DNA of 64,000 nt from Enemella evansiae (GTDB lineage: Bacteria; Actinomycetota; Actinomycetes; Propionibacteriales; Propionibacteriaceae): contig NZ_NMVP01000001.1 in the NCBI RefSeq assembly GCF_002250705.1, forward strand, positions 62,001-126,000. Direction: 5' to 3'. Shown here piece by piece: positions 1-9,556 of the stretch. Each line of letters begins with the position of its first letter. The first letter of the stretch is position 1. The position numbers and the translations under genes are program-made. A model generated the notes under the pieces. The model worked only from the letters and a program-made list of their open reading frames with translations. It did no database searches and was not told the DNA's origin.

Positions 1-219
1 CGTGCGGGGTGGGTTCATCTCGACACGCCGCCCATTGCTCCGCTTCGCTGCGCATGGCCGGCTACTCGATGAACGTGCGGGGTGGGTTCATCTCGACACG
101 CCGCCCATTGCTCCGCTTCGCTGCGCATGGCCGGCTACTCGATGAACGTGCGGGGTGGGTTCATCTCGACACGCCGCCCATTGCTCCGCTTCGCTGCGCA
201 TGGCCGGCTACTCGAGGAA
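1..219. repeat. Three tandem 73-bp intergenic repeats
   Basis: Three consecutive units start at 1, 74 and 147 with a period of exactly 73 bp. The third differs only near its end (ctcgaggaa instead of ctcgatgaa). Each unit runs from tcatctcgacac to gctactcgatgaa, the same end sequences as the hairpin repeats near 4.2 and 11.0 kb. Open frames across them are artefacts of the 73-bp period. They look like a chromosomal intergenic repeat family; no gene is seen in this stretch. Confidence 0.9.
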
Positions 220-234
220 CGTGGGGACGGGAAC

Positions 235-266
235 AGCCCCGGGTCCGCCTTCGCGGAACCGGGGCT
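235..266 (-). terminator. Hairpin downstream of aceE
   Basis: Inverted repeat with arms AGCCCCGG and CCGGGGCT plus inner TCCGC/GCGGA around a CTTC loop, about 25 bp past the aceE stop. There is no long T tract on the aceE strand, so termination strength is uncertain. Confidence 0.6.
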
Positions 267-290
267 GCTCTTCGTCAGACGACCGGCGGG

Positions 291-3101
291 TCAGGCGCCG
301 GCGCCCTCCTGCTCGACATTGGCGACGGCGGTGGGGTCGTCCACCTTGTAGCGGCGGAAGGCCTCGGCCGGGGCGTCCTTGCGGTATTCACCCTTGCGGG
401 CCAGGGCGTCCAGGGTGGCCACCACGATCGACTCGGCATCCACCCGGAAGTAGCGGCGGGCGGCCGCGCGGGTGTCCGCGAAGCCGAAGCCGTCGGTGCC
501 CAGGGAGCGCCACTCGTGCTTCACGTAGGGCCGGATCTGGTCCTGGACCGCTCGCTGGAAGTCGCTGACCGCCACCACGGGCCCGTCGGCGTCGGCCAGC
601 TTGCTGGTCACCCACGGCGTCTTGTTCGGCTCATCGGGGTGCAGGAAGTTGTCGTCCTCCACCGCCATCGCCTCGCGGGCCAGCTCGTTCCAGCTGGTCA
701 CCGACCAGACGGCGGCGTCCACCGACCACTCGTCGCGCAGCATCTGCTGGGCCTTGAGCGCCCACGGCACACCGACGCCGGAGGCCAGGATCTGTGCCTT
801 GGCCATGTTCGGATCGCCCTTGGCCGGGGAGAACAGATACATGCCCTTGAGCAGCCCCTCGACGTCCAGGTCCTTCGGCGGGCCGGGCTGGTCGGTCGGC
901 TCGTTGTAGACGGTGAGGTAGTACATGATGTCCTCGCCGTTCGGATGCTGCTCATCCGAGCCGTAGCCATACATCCGGCGCAGGCCGTCCTTGACGATGT
1001 GCGCCACCTCGAAGGTGAACGCCGGGTCGTAGTGGACCACCGCCGGGTTCGAGGCGGCCAGCAGCGGCGAGTGCCCGTCGGCGTGCTGCAGGCCCTCACC
1101 GGTCAGCGTGGTCCGACCGGCGGTGGCGCCGATCAGGAAGCCACGGGTGAGCTGGTCGGCGGCCGCCCAGATGAAGTCACCGACGCGCTGGAAGCCGAAC
1201 ATCGAATAGAACAGGAAGACCGGGATCATCGGCTCGCCGTGGGTGGCGTACGAGGTGCCCGCGGCGGTGAAGGAGCTCAACCCGCCGGCCTCGGAGATGC
1301 CCTCGTGCAGCATCTGGCCGTCGGTCGCCTCCTTCCAGGACAGCAGCAGCTTGCGGTCCACCGACTCGTAGGTCTGCCCGCCGGGGTTGTAGATCTTGGC
1401 GGTCGGGAACATCGAGTCCATGCCGAAGGTGCGGTACTCATCGGGGGCGATGGGCACGAAGCGGGCACCGATCGACTTGTCCTTGATCAGATCGCGGAGC
1501 AGGCGTACGAACGCCTGGGTGGTGGCGACCTTGGGGACCTTCTGACCCTCACCGGGGCTCTGCATCAGCGGCGCGTACGCCTTGTCACCGGGCAGTTCCA
1601 GCTTGCGCGGCTTGACCCGGCGGACCGGGGCGAAGCCGCCGAGCTTCATCCGCCGATCGACCATGTACTTGATCACCTCGGAGTCCTCGCCCGGGTGGTA
1701 GTAGGGCGGGTTGTAGGCGTCCTCGAGGTCCTTGTCGGCGATCGGGATGTGGATCCGGTCGCGGAAGGCCTTGAGGTCGGCCGAGGTCAGCTTCTTCATC
1801 TGGTGGGTGGCGTTACGCGCCTCCAGGGCGTCGATCGTCCAGCCCTTGACCGTCTGCGCCAGGATCACCGTCGGCTGCCCGTGGTGGTTCACCGCCTGGT
1901 TGAAGGCGGCGTACACCTTGCGGTAGTCGTGGCCACCGCGGGACAGCATCTCCAGATCCCGGTCGGTCATGCCGGAGACCATCTTCTGCAGCCGCGGATC
2001 GTCGAAGAAGTGGCTGCGGATGTACGCGCCGTCCTCGGCGGTGTAGGTCTGGAACTGCCCGTCGGGGGTGGTGTTCATCTTGTTCACCAGGGCACCGTCG
2101 GTGTCCTTGGCGAGCAGCGGATCCCAGTCCCGGCCCCACAGCACCTTGACGACGTTCCAACCGGCGCCGCGGAAGAACGACTCCAGTTCCTGGACGATCT
2201 TGCCGTTGCCGCGCACCGGGCCGTCCAGCTGCTGCAGGTTGCAGTTGATCACGAAGGTCAGGTTGTCCAGGCCCTCGCGGGCCGCGACGCCGATCGCACC
2301 GAGCGACTCGGGCTCGCCCATCTCGCCGTCACCGAGGAAGGCCCAGACATGCTGCTGGGAGGTGTCCTTGATGCCGCGGTTCTGCAGGTAGCGGTTGAAG
2401 CGGGCCAGGTAGATCGCGTTCATCGGGCCGATGCCCATGGACACGGTCGGGAACTCCCAGAAGTCCGGCATCGACCGCGGGTGCGGATAGGAGGACAGGC
2501 CACGGCCGGGGCCGCGGGAGTGCTCCTGCCGGAAGCCGTCGAGCTGGTCGGCGTTCAGCCGGCCGAGCAGATAGCTGCGGGCGTAGATGCCGGGTGCGGC
2601 GTGGCCCTGGACGAAGATGTGGTCGCCGCCACCGGGGTGGTCCTTGCCGCGGAAGAAGTGGTTGTAGCCGACCTCGTAGAGGGAGGCCGCCGAGGCGTAG
2701 CTGGCGATGTGACCGCCGACCTCGAGGCCCTTGCGGTTGGCCTTGGAGACCATCACCGCCGCGTTCCAGCGGATGGCGCGGCGGATCTCCCGCTCCAGGT
2801 CCTCATCGCCGGGGAACCAGGGCTCGTCCTCGGGGGCGATCGTGTTGATGTAGTCACTGCTGCGCAGCGACGGCAGGCCGACCTGTCGTTGGCGTGCGCG
2901 GTCCAGCATCTTCAGCATCAGGAAGCGGGCGCGGTTCTGGCCGTCGGCGTCCAGCATCCCGTCGAAGGAGTCGAGCCATTCCTGGGTCTCCTCCGGATCG
3001 ATGTCGGGAAGCTGGAAGGCCGTGCCCTCAGCAGTGATAGCGGGACGTTCTCCTGGCCTGGCCAATGCAGATCTCCTTCTGAGCTTGCTCGTCAGGCCCA
3101 T
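291..3101 (-). CDS. aceE: Pyruvate dehydrogenase E1 component, homodimeric type
   Basis: Thiamine-diphosphate-dependent decarboxylation of pyruvate and reductive acetylation of the E2 lipoyl group in the cytosolic pyruvate dehydrogenase complex. The 936-residue length fits the homodimeric AceE family. The ThDP/Mg motif runs from GDGE (about residue 257) to [10 protein letters not shown] (about 286). The N-terminal [11 protein letters not shown] segment is typical. I chose the ATG at 3101 because AAGGGG lies 7 nt upstream; a GTG at 3119 would add six residues but lacks a good ribosome site. The gene stands alone, divergent from the DUF3052 gene, and is followed by repeats. Identification is very secure. 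Confidence 0.97.
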   Translation of the reverse strand: MGLTSKLRRRSALARPGERPAITAEGTAFQLPDIDPEETQEWLDSFDGMLDADGQNRARFLMLKMLDRARQRQVGLPSLRSSDYINTIAPEDEPWFPGDEDLEREIRRAIRWNAAVMVSKANRKGLEVGGHIASYASAASLYEVGYNHFFRGKDHPGGGDHIFVQGHAAPGIYARSYLLGRLNADQLDGFRQEHSRGPGRGLSSYPHPRSMPDFWEFPTVSMGIGPMNAIYLARFNRYLQNRGIKDTSQQHVWAFLGDGEMGEPESLGAIGVAAREGLDNLTFVINCNLQQLDGPVRGNGKIVQELESFFRGAGWNVVKVLWGRDWDPLLAKDTDGALVNKMNTTPDGQFQTYTAEDGAYIRSHFFDDPRLQKMVSGMTDRDLEMLSRGGHDYRKVYAAFNQAVNHHGQPTVILAQTVKGWTIDALEARNATHQMKKLTSADLKAFRDRIHIPIADKDLEDAYNPPYYHPGEDSEVIKYMVDRRMKLGGFAPVRRVKPRKLELPGDKAYAPLMQSPGEGQKVPKVATTQAFVRLLRDLIKDKSIGARFVPIAPDEYRTFGMDSMFPTAKIYNPGGQTYESVDRKLLLSWKEATDGQMLHEGISEAGGLSSFTAAGTSYATHGEPMIPVFLFYSMFGFQRVGDFIWAAADQLTRGFLIGATAGRTTLTGEGLQHADGHSPLLAASNPAVVHYDPAFTFEVAHIVKDGLRRMYGYGSDEQHPNGEDIMYYLTVYNEPTDQPGPPKDLDVEGLLKGMYLFSPAKGDPNMAKAQILASGVGVPWALKAQQMLRDEWSVDAAVWSVTSWNELAREAMAVEDDNFLHPDEPNKTPWVTSKLADADGPVVAVSDFQRAVQDQIRPYVKHEWRSLGTDGFGFADTRAAARRYFRVDAESIVVATLDALARKGEYRKDAPAEAFRRYKVDDPTAVANVEQEGAGA

Positions 3102-3271
3102 TTTGCACCCCTTCGCCACACCTCACCAGCCGAGGGGTTGCGATGGGACGTGCGTCACCAGGCGCCACCGGTCTGTTCGCGGGGTACCGCCCACGCGCGG
3201 GTCATGGCACGATTCTGCACAAGGCAGAGTTCGACCTCAGCGAATGTCCGGATCAGAACAGGAGTCAGTGG

Positions 3272-3694
3272 GTGGCGAGTACGGCCGGGGGCAAGGCAGC
3301 AGCCGTTGCCGAGCAGTTGGGACTGTCCAAGGGGATGGTCGTCCAGGAGCTCGGCTGGGATGACGATGTGGACGACGACCTGCGCATCGCCGTCGAGGAT
3401 GCTTTGGACGCCGAGATGGTCGAGGAAGCCATGGAGGCCTGTGATGCGGTGCTGCTGTGGTGGCGGGAGGACGACGGCGACCTGGCCGACGGGCTGGTCG
3501 ATGCGCTCACCGATCTGGCCGACACCGGCTGGATCTGGCTGTTGACGCCGAAGGTCGGCCGGGACGGGCACGTCGATCCCGCCGAGGTCGCCGAGGCCGC
3601 GACCACCGCCGGCCTGCAGCACACCAGCACCGCCCCGATCTCGGAGGACTGGGTGGCCAGCAAGCTGGTGCGCCCCAAGGGCTCGCGCCGGTGA
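3272..3694 (+). CDS. DUF3052 family protein
   Basis: 140-residue acidic protein with the conserved actinobacterial DUF3052 start (AAAVAEQLGLSKGMVVQELG) and an acidic WDDDVDDDLR stretch. The C-terminal half has a short Rossmann-like pattern and ends WVASKLVRPKGSRR. Function is not established. The GTG at 3272 was chosen because AGGAG sits 7 nt upstream and the family begins there; the frame is open further upstream but without family similarity. Its stop overlaps the GTG of the peroxiredoxin gene (GTGA), so the two are translationally coupled. That pairing is common in actinobacteria and hints at a redox or stress role (inference). Confidence 0.9.
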   Translation: MASTAGGKAAAVAEQLGLSKGMVVQELGWDDDVDDDLRIAVEDALDAEMVEEAMEACDAVLLWWREDDGDLADGLVDALTDLADTGWIWLLTPKVGRDGHVDPAEVAEAATTAGLQHTSTAPISEDWVASKLVRPKGSRR

Positions 3695-4152
3695 CCGTCC
3701 CGATCGCGGACGGGGACCGGGTCGGGATCGTCGAGGCCACCAACCAGTTCGGCCAGCAGGTACGCCTGGGTGCGGGCGAGTGGGCGCTGCTGTTCTTCTA
3801 TCCGTACGCCTTCACCGGCATCTGCACCGGTGAGCTCGGCCAGCTGGAGACCGACCGGGAGGCGTACGCCGCCGCGGGCTGTCGGATCGCGGGGGTGTCC
3901 TGCGATTCGATGTTCTCCCAGCGGGTCTTCGCCGAGACCGAGGGGCTGAGTTTCGACCTGCTCGCCGATCACTGGCCGCACGGCGCCCTGGCGCAGCGGT
4001 TCGGGGTCTTCGACGCGGAGCGGGGGTGCGCGGTACGCGGGTCGTTCCTGCTCGACCCCGACGGGGTGCTGCGCTGGAGCGTGGTGAACCCGATCGGCGA
4101 GGGCCGCGACCTGGCCGCCCACCTCGCCGCGGTGCGCGAGCTCGCCGCCTGA
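3691..4152 (+). CDS. ahpE: AhpE-type peroxiredoxin
   Basis: Cytosolic thiol peroxidase that reduces peroxides and peroxynitrite. The 153-residue protein has the AhpC/TSA fold, with the peroxidatic cysteine in the motif FTGICTGEL (about residue 46). It resembles mycobacterial AhpE (YPYAFTGICTGEL, LLADHWPHGA, RGSFLLDPDG). A cysteine in GVSCDS and one in ERGCAVRG are further thiols; whether any acts as a resolving cysteine cannot be judged. The GTG start overlaps the stop of the DUF3052 gene. A hairpin-rich repeat block follows immediately. Confidence 0.93.
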   Translation: MTVPIADGDRVGIVEATNQFGQQVRLGAGEWALLFFYPYAFTGICTGELGQLETDREAYAAAGCRIAGVSCDSMFSQRVFAETEGLSFDLLADHWPHGALAQRFGVFDAERGCAVRGSFLLDPDGVLRWSVVNPIGEGRDLAAHLAAVRELAA

Positions 4153-4153
4153 C

Positions 4154-4290
4154 GCTCATCGAGTAGCAACCCCGACGCAGCGAATCGGAGCCGGGGTTGC
4201 GTGTCGAGATGAGTCAAGTCAGCTCGCGTCATCTCGACACGGCAGGCATTGCTCCGCTTCGCTGCGCATGCCTGCCTACTCGATGAGCGG
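4154..4290. repeat. Intergenic hairpin repeats between convergent genes
   Basis: Two copies of the repeat family seen at 1-219. The first (about 4158-4213) runs ctcatcgagtagc to gtgtcgagatgag and encloses a GCAACCCCG/CGGGGTTGC stem that can act as a terminator. The second (about 4225-4290) runs cgtcatctcgacac to ctcgatgagcgg around a core almost identical to the 73-bp unit. They lie between convergent ahpE and manA and may terminate both. Confidence 0.85.
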
Positions 4291-4296
4291 GCGGGA

Positions 4297-6078
4297 TCAG
4301 TCCACCTGCGTACCGCGCACGTAGGCCTTCAGCGTGCCGTACTCGGCCGAGTCACCGGCGGGCACGATCCGGTACGCCCCCACCGCCGCCGGGACCACGA
4401 AGGTCTCGGCGTAGTGCACCTCGTAGGGCTCGAACGCCCTCGTCGGCGACTCCACCCGCACCACGTCCCCCTCGACCAGGTTGAGCACATTGACCGTTCC
4501 CGCGGTGTCGTGCTCGACCGGCCCGGTGAACCAGTGCCGGCGGGTCTCGATGAACTCGAGCTCGTGCAGCCCGGTCCGCTCCTCCCGCCAGCCCTCACCC
4601 TTGTCGACCGGCTGCACCTGGTCGACCAGGTTGGCCGTCGTCCAGGCGGTATCGCGGTCGAACTGGATGTTCTTCGAACCGTGCTCCAGGTGGATCGGGC
4701 GGGGCTTGCCGTCCAGGCCGAGCCGGCCCCAGTCCCAGAGCTTGAAGGTGAAGATGTAGGGCGTCGCGGAGATCTCCAGCACCATCGACCCCGACCCGGA
4801 GGCGTGCACCGTGCCGGCCGGGATCAGGAAGTGGTCGTGCTTGGCCGCGGGGAACACGTTGACGTAGGCCTCCGCGTCGAACAGCTCCTCGCCCTCCTGG
4901 GCGCGGGCCAGTGCCGCCAGCATCGCCTCCGGTTCGACGCCCTCCTTCAGCCCCAGATAGACCTTCGCGTCGGCATCGGCGTCGAGCAGGTAGTAGCTCT
5001 CGTCCTGGGTGTAGTGCATGCCGAAGGTGCGCTGGATGTAATCGGTCAGCGGATGCACCTGCAGGGACAGGTTGCCGCCCTCGACGGTGTCCAGGAAGTC
5101 GAAGCGGATCGGGAATTCCGCGCCGAAGCGGGCGAAGGTGAGGGGGCCCAGCAGCTCCCGCGGATGGGTCAGCACCAGGTCCATCGAGGGGATCTCCACC
5201 ACGGTGCCGGAAACCTCCAGCAGCAGGCTGTTCTCCTCCGGGACGCAGTCGAAGCACCAGGCGTACTTCTTGCCCTCGATGTGCTCCAGGCCGACGGTCT
5301 CCTCCATCCACACCCCACCCCAGGGGCCGGGATCGAAGAACGGCACCAGCCGGAACGGCTGCCGGGCGGCGGTGGCGAGGCCGGCGCGGACCGCGGCCCC
5401 GCTGATCAGTTTCGGCTCGTGCGTGGTGTCCAGCAGGAAGTCGATCCGCTCGATCAGCGGCCGCTTGTGGTTGTCGGCGACCCGCCACTCCACGAAGAAG
5501 CCGCGCTTGTATTTGCGCAGGATGTCCTCGTCGGGGTTGTGGGTACGCCAGTTGCTGGCACCGGCGCGGTAGCGCTGCTGGATCTCCCAGCGGGGGAGAT
5601 CGGCGAGCACCAGGGCGTCGGCGTGCACCTCGGCCAGCGTCGCGCCCCAGCCGACCAGGGCGATGTCCTGTTCGGCGTCACGGACATCGGCGGCCAGGCT
5701 GCTCAACTCGCTCGAGCGATAGAAGTCCCGCAGCTGGTGATGGCTCATGATCCCGAACACCCGGTCGTCGGTGAGGTTCTGGGCGATCAGGGCGGTCAAC
5801 TCGGCCTCACCGAGGGCGGCGCGTTCCTCCACGTCGATCACCCGGGCGGTCGGGTTGGCCTGCTTCAGGCCGTCGATGATGGCGGCGTTGTCGACCCCGG
5901 GGTAGCTGTCCACGACCACCAGCGCGGAGCGATCGCCGGCCGCCTCGTGGGCGTACTGCCAGATCGCCGGGTAGACCTCGGCGCCCTGGCTGGTGGCCCG
6001 CTGCTGCTCGGTGAGCGTGTCGAGCGGGACCTGGACGATGGGGGCCCGGTCGTAGTTGCCGGGAGCATTGATCTGCAT
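4297..6078 (-). CDS. manA: Class I mannose-6-phosphate isomerase, long form
   Basis: Interconverts mannose 6-phosphate and fructose 6-phosphate, a zinc enzyme of the cupin fold. Zinc-binding elements are visible: the QVHP motif (about residues 340-343) and the later HASGSGSMVLEIS segment. At 593 residues it is much longer than ordinary class I enzymes. Residues 1 to about 240 form an extra N-terminal region with P-loop-kinase-like secondary structure (SALVVVDSYPG, ALVVADLPRW) but no GxxxxGKS. AGAGGA precedes the ATG. It is the last gene of the transporter-ROK kinase-isomerase operon, 36 bp after the kinase, which points to mannose or another hexose as substrate. Confidence 0.9.
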   Translation of the reverse strand: MQINAPGNYDRAPIVQVPLDTLTEQQRATSQGAEVYPAIWQYAHEAAGDRSALVVVDSYPGVDNAAIIDGLKQANPTARVIDVEERAALGEAELTALIAQNLTDDRVFGIMSHHQLRDFYRSSELSSLAADVRDAEQDIALVGWGATLAEVHADALVLADLPRWEIQQRYRAGASNWRTHNPDEDILRKYKRGFFVEWRVADNHKRPLIERIDFLLDTTHEPKLISGAAVRAGLATAARQPFRLVPFFDPGPWGGVWMEETVGLEHIEGKKYAWCFDCVPEENSLLLEVSGTVVEIPSMDLVLTHPRELLGPLTFARFGAEFPIRFDFLDTVEGGNLSLQVHPLTDYIQRTFGMHYTQDESYYLLDADADAKVYLGLKEGVEPEAMLAALARAQEGEELFDAEAYVNVFPAAKHDHFLIPAGTVHASGSGSMVLEISATPYIFTFKLWDWGRLGLDGKPRPIHLEHGSKNIQFDRDTAWTTANLVDQVQPVDKGEGWREERTGLHELEFIETRRHWFTGPVEHDTAGTVNVLNLVEGDVVRVESPTRAFEPYEVHYAETFVVPAAVGAYRIVPAGDSAEYGTLKAYVRGTQVD

Positions 6079-6114
6079 GCGTGCTGTCCTCTGGATTCTC
6101 GTGTGGGCAGGATT

Positions 6115-7047
6115 TCAGGCTGTGGCGTGCTCGGCGAGATAGGCCATGCCGAGGGTGGCGGAGGCGTACACGTCGGCCGCCACCTCGATCCGTGGGCGAC
6201 CCCAGATCGCCCAGATGCGTTCGTCGACCTCTTTGCGGATGGTGTCGATCATCAGGTCGGCGGCGTTCATCAATCCGCCGCTGAGCACCACGACGTCGGG
6301 GTCGAGGACGTGCACCAGGTTGACGATCCCCACCCCCCAGACGCGGGCGCAGTGCTCGGTGATCTCCAGGGCCAGCGGGTCTCCGGCGTACGCCTGGCTG
6401 GCGACATCGGAGAAGGTCGCCTTGTCCAGCGTGCCGAGGGGTGAGGCCTCGATACCCGGCCATTCCCGAACCACCGCCGGCATCGACCAGCCACAGGCCT
6501 CGGCCTCCAGGCAACCCCGGGCACCGCAGGTGCAGATCCGGCCAAGGAACGGGTTGATCTGCTGGTGCCCACCGAGGATGGCGCCGTGCTCGTGCGGGCC
6601 GTGCAGCGCCTTGCCGTCGACCAGGGCGGCGACACCGATACCGGTGCCGAAGGTGAGCACGAGGATGTCCTTCTCACCCCGCCCGGCGCCATAACCGACC
6701 TCGCCCCACAGGGCTGCCCGGGCGTCGTTCTCCACCGCCGCGGGCATGCCGAAGGTGTCGCTCATCCAGGTCCGCAGATCCATGCCCAGCATGTAACCGA
6801 CCTTGTCGTGCGCCGACACCATCGCACCGGTGCGCTGGTCGATGATGCCGGGCAGGCTCATCCCGACCGTGGTCGGCCGCTGGTCCGGGTCCACCCGATC
6901 CATCAGTCCGTTGCAGAACTCGGTGAGCCGGTCGAGATCACCGGGTTCGGAGGTGTGGGACAGTCGGTCCTGGATGAGGATCTGGCCATCGGCCACGATC
7001 GCCACCTTGAAGCTGGTGCCGCCGACGTCGATCGCGAGCGCGCTCAC
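6115..7047 (-). CDS. ROK family sugar kinase
   Basis: Probable cytosolic glucokinase, fructokinase or mannokinase. The 310-residue protein has the N-terminal phosphate-binding motif AIDVGGTSFK, the ROK zinc site CTCGARGCLE, and the catalytic ENDARAALWGE region. The GTG at 7047 overlaps the transporter stop (GTGA) and begins the family fold; the open frame upstream is a shadow of the transporter. Without a DNA-binding N-terminus it is an enzyme, not a NagC-type repressor. The neighbouring mannose-6-phosphate isomerase suggests mannose or fructose phosphorylation; the exact sugar cannot be read from sequence. Confidence 0.92.
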   Translation of the reverse strand: MSALAIDVGGTSFKVAIVADGQILIQDRLSHTSEPGDLDRLTEFCNGLMDRVDPDQRPTTVGMSLPGIIDQRTGAMVSAHDKVGYMLGMDLRTWMSDTFGMPAAVENDARAALWGEVGYGAGRGEKDILVLTFGTGIGVAALVDGKALHGPHEHGAILGGHQQINPFLGRICTCGARGCLEAEACGWSMPAVVREWPGIEASPLGTLDKATFSDVASQAYAGDPLALEITEHCARVWGVGIVNLVHVLDPDVVVLSGGLMNAADLMIDTIRKEVDERIWAIWGRPRIEVAADVYASATLGMAYLAEHATA

Positions 7048-8435
7048 TTGCCGACCTCCTCGGCCTCGGCCTCGGCCTCGGCGTGGGCGATGGTCCGCTC
7101 GCTCAGGTCCTCCAGGGTGCGGCCCTTGGTCTCCGGGACGAAGAAGTAGGCGACGAAGAAGAACACCACGCCGAAGAAGCCGTAGATGAAGTAGGGCAGG
7201 GCGCCGTTCATGACATCGACGTTGAAGCGGGCCTCGTTGATCATCGGGAAGGTCTGGGCGACCAGGACGTTGGCGAGCCAGAGCACCATGGTCGCGAAGG
7301 CGACGACCTTGGCGCGGGCCAGCGACGGCGGCAGCTCGGCGATCACCAACCAGGCAAGGGATCCCAGCGTCGCGGCGAACAGCACGATGTAACCGATGAT
7401 GAAGATCATCACCCAGGTGCCGGTGCTCTGGGTCAGGTTGGCGATGCCGACCACCGAGATCATCGCGGCCACCCCGAGGGTGCCGATGATCAGCAGCGGG
7501 CGACGGCCCCAGCGGTCCACCACGAGCATGCCGAGCACGGTGGCGGCGACGTTGACCGAACCGATCAGCACCTGCTGCAGGAAGGGGTCGGCGATGTTCA
7601 TCTGGGCCATCATCTCGGTGCCGTAGTAGATGATCACGTTGATGCCGACAAGCTGTTGCAGAGCGGCGATCGCCGAGGCGAGCAGGACGATCGGCAGCAG
7701 CGCCTTGGTGAAGATCTTGACGGCGTGGGCACGCTGCTCGCGGGCCAGGTCCTCCTTGATCTGCGGTACCCGGGTCGGGTCCTCGACGCCCTCCAGGCGG
7801 GTCAGCAGTGCAGCGGCCTGCTCCTCGCGGCCGCGGGCGACCAGCCAGCGCGGGCTCTCGGGGAGGAAGAGGATCAACACCAGGAAGAGCACCGCGGGGA
7901 TGCCCTCGGAGGCCAGCATGATCCGCCAGGCGGTGGAGACCTGCCACGCCGGATCACCGGCGTTGGCGACCACGTTGTTGACGATGTAGACGAGCAGGAT
8001 GCCCACGGTGATCGCGAGCTGGTAGACGCTGGTCAACCGGCCGCGGATGTGGGCGGGGGAGATCTCGGCGATGTAGGCAGGCACGATCGCCGACAGCCCG
8101 ATACCGAGTCCGCCGACCACACGGAGCACCCAGAACGAGGTGAAGTCCCAGGCGAGCGCGCAACCGATGGCGCTGGCGGTGTAGAGGATCGCGGCCAGGA
8201 ACAAGGTGGTTCGCCGGCCGAGCCGGTCGCTGATCCAGCCGGAGAGGGCGGCGCCGATGACGCAGCCGATGAGCGCGCTGGAGACCGCGAAACCGGTCTG
8301 GACCGCGTTCAGGGAGAAGTAGTCACCGAGGAAGCCGATGGCTCCTGCGATGACGGCGGTGTCGTAGCCGAAGAGCAGACCCGCGAGGGACGCGATCACC
8401 GAGATCGCGATGGGATATGCGGAACGAGTGGGCAT
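7044..8435 (-). CDS. Sugar porter family MFS transporter
   Basis: 463-residue, 12-helix sugar:proton symporter of the major facilitator superfamily. Sugar-porter signatures are clear: DRLGRRT between helices 2 and 3, PESPRWL after helix 6, QQLVGIN in helix 7, DRWGRRP between helices 8 and 9, and PETKGRTLE after helix 12. The C-terminus ends in an Ala-Glu repeat. It is the first gene of the operon with the ROK kinase and manA, and its promoter carries a LacI-type operator just upstream. Substrate is probably a hexose. Confidence 0.93.
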   Translation of the reverse strand: MPTRSAYPIAISVIASLAGLLFGYDTAVIAGAIGFLGDYFSLNAVQTGFAVSSALIGCVIGAALSGWISDRLGRRTTLFLAAILYTASAIGCALAWDFTSFWVLRVVGGLGIGLSAIVPAYIAEISPAHIRGRLTSVYQLAITVGILLVYIVNNVVANAGDPAWQVSTAWRIMLASEGIPAVLFLVLILFLPESPRWLVARGREEQAAALLTRLEGVEDPTRVPQIKEDLAREQRAHAVKIFTKALLPIVLLASAIAALQQLVGINVIIYYGTEMMAQMNIADPFLQQVLIGSVNVAATVLGMLVVDRWGRRPLLIIGTLGVAAMISVVGIANLTQSTGTWVMIFIIGYIVLFAATLGSLAWLVIAELPPSLARAKVVAFATMVLWLANVLVAQTFPMINEARFNVDVMNGALPYFIYGFFGVVFFFVAYFFVPETKGRTLEDLSERTIAHAEAEAEAEEVGK

Positions 8436-8477
8436 GTGCGTGTCCTAGGTGCCAGGAGGTCCCCGATGACCTCGTGG

Positions 8478-8491
8478 TGATAACGTTAACA
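8478..8491. promoter_or_regulatory. LacI-type operator before the hexose operon
   Basis: Near-perfect palindrome TGATAACGTTAACA, one mismatched pair, centred on CG as in LacI/GalR operators. It lies 43 bp upstream of the transporter start, between that gene and lacI. Binding by the adjacent regulator is inferred. Confidence 0.65.
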
Positions 8492-8544
8492 TCAGGAGTG
8501 GGGGCTGGCAAGGATGGAAATTGTGATGACGCTCTCGTTACCGG

Positions 8545-9525
8545 TCAGGCAGGTTCGTGGCGGTGCAGGGTGACCGGCCGGACCAGCTGTCTGGGCCGGC
8601 CGCCGGGCCGTGCCAGGACCTTCAGCAGCAGGTTCGCCGCATCGGCGCCGAGGGCCACCGGGTCATAGCTGACCAGGGTGGTCGGGATGCGCAGCAGGTC
8701 GGCCAGCTCGAGATCGTCGAAACCGGTGATCAGTGGCGGGTCGGCCGTGTCGCCGTACGCCTGCAGCGCGCCGATGGTGGTCTGGTTGTTGACGCAGAAG
8801 AGGGCATCGGGGGACGCCGTGCCGCGCAGCTCCAGCACCGCCGAACGGGCATCGGCGACCGTGCGGCAGCCCAGGCGTACCAGGCCCTCATCGGCGTCGA
8901 AACCGGCATCGGCCAGCGCCGCGCGGTAACCGGCCAGCCGGTCGATGGTGGTCGGGATCCGGTCCTCGTTGCCGATGAAACCGATCCGCCGCGCACCGCG
9001 GTCGATCAGATCGGCGGTGGCGAGCCGGGCACCCTCCTCGTCATCCACGGTCACCTGGTTGATCGACCTCGTCGCGGCCCGGCGGCCGGCGAGCACCGTC
9101 GGGGTGCCCGCAAATCGTTCCTCGGCAGGGATCTCGGCCAGTGCCGGTACCGCGATCAGGCCCTCGACCCGCCAGGACCGCATATCGGCGATCAGTGCTG
9201 CCTCGCGCGCCGCGTCGTCCTGGGAGTGGCCGAGCAGCATCCGTCGCCCGTTGGCGGTGAGCACCTGATCGATGCCCTGGGCCAGCTTGGAGTGGAACGG
9301 GTTCTCGATGTTGGTGACGATCACCCCGACCAGCCCCGACTGCTGGGTCCGCATGGCGGCGGCGAGCGCATTGTGCCGATAGCCAAGGGAATTCGCGGCC
9401 GTGATCACCTTCTCCCGGGTGCTGGGGGAGACCAGTTCTGGCCGCGCGAACGCCCGGGAGGCGGTCATCACCGCGACGCCTGCCGCGGCGGCCACGTCCT
9501 TCAGGGTTGGGGCGCGCTCGCTCAC
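8545..9525 (-). CDS. LacI family transcriptional regulator
   Basis: 326-residue repressor. N-terminal LacI helix-turn-helix (TLKDVAAAAGVAVMTASRAF), the hinge region, then a periplasmic-binding-protein-like ligand domain (GVIVTNIENPFHSKLAQGID; DALFCVNNQTTIGALQA). The recognition helix reads VMTASRAF rather than the usual TVSRVLN. It is encoded just upstream of the transporter-kinase-isomerase operon on the same strand, with a palindromic operator between, so it probably controls that operon in response to a sugar or sugar phosphate. Confidence 0.93.
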   Translation of the reverse strand: MSERAPTLKDVAAAAGVAVMTASRAFARPELVSPSTREKVITAANSLGYRHNALAAAMRTQQSGLVGVIVTNIENPFHSKLAQGIDQVLTANGRRMLLGHSQDDAAREAALIADMRSWRVEGLIAVPALAEIPAEERFAGTPTVLAGRRAATRSINQVTVDDEEGARLATADLIDRGARRIGFIGNEDRIPTTIDRLAGYRAALADAGFDADEGLVRLGCRTVADARSAVLELRGTASPDALFCVNNQTTIGALQAYGDTADPPLITGFDDLELADLLRIPTTLVSYDPVALGADAANLLLKVLARPGGRPRQLVRPVTLHRHEPA

Positions 9526-9556
9526 CCGATGAGGATAACCGGGTGCGGGCGATCAC

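Noticed and set aside
1..219. CRISPR array
   Set aside because: The three units are contiguous 73-bp repeats without unique spacers, and no cas gene is present.
9..3545. 1178-codon plus-strand open frame
   Set aside because: It is antisense to aceE and begins in the 73-bp repeats; long antisense frames are expected in high-GC DNA, and the translation has no family character.
4249..6444. 731-codon plus-strand open frame
   Set aside because: Shadow of manA and the sugar kinase on the other strand; composition is Val/Gly/Asp/His-rich antisense code.
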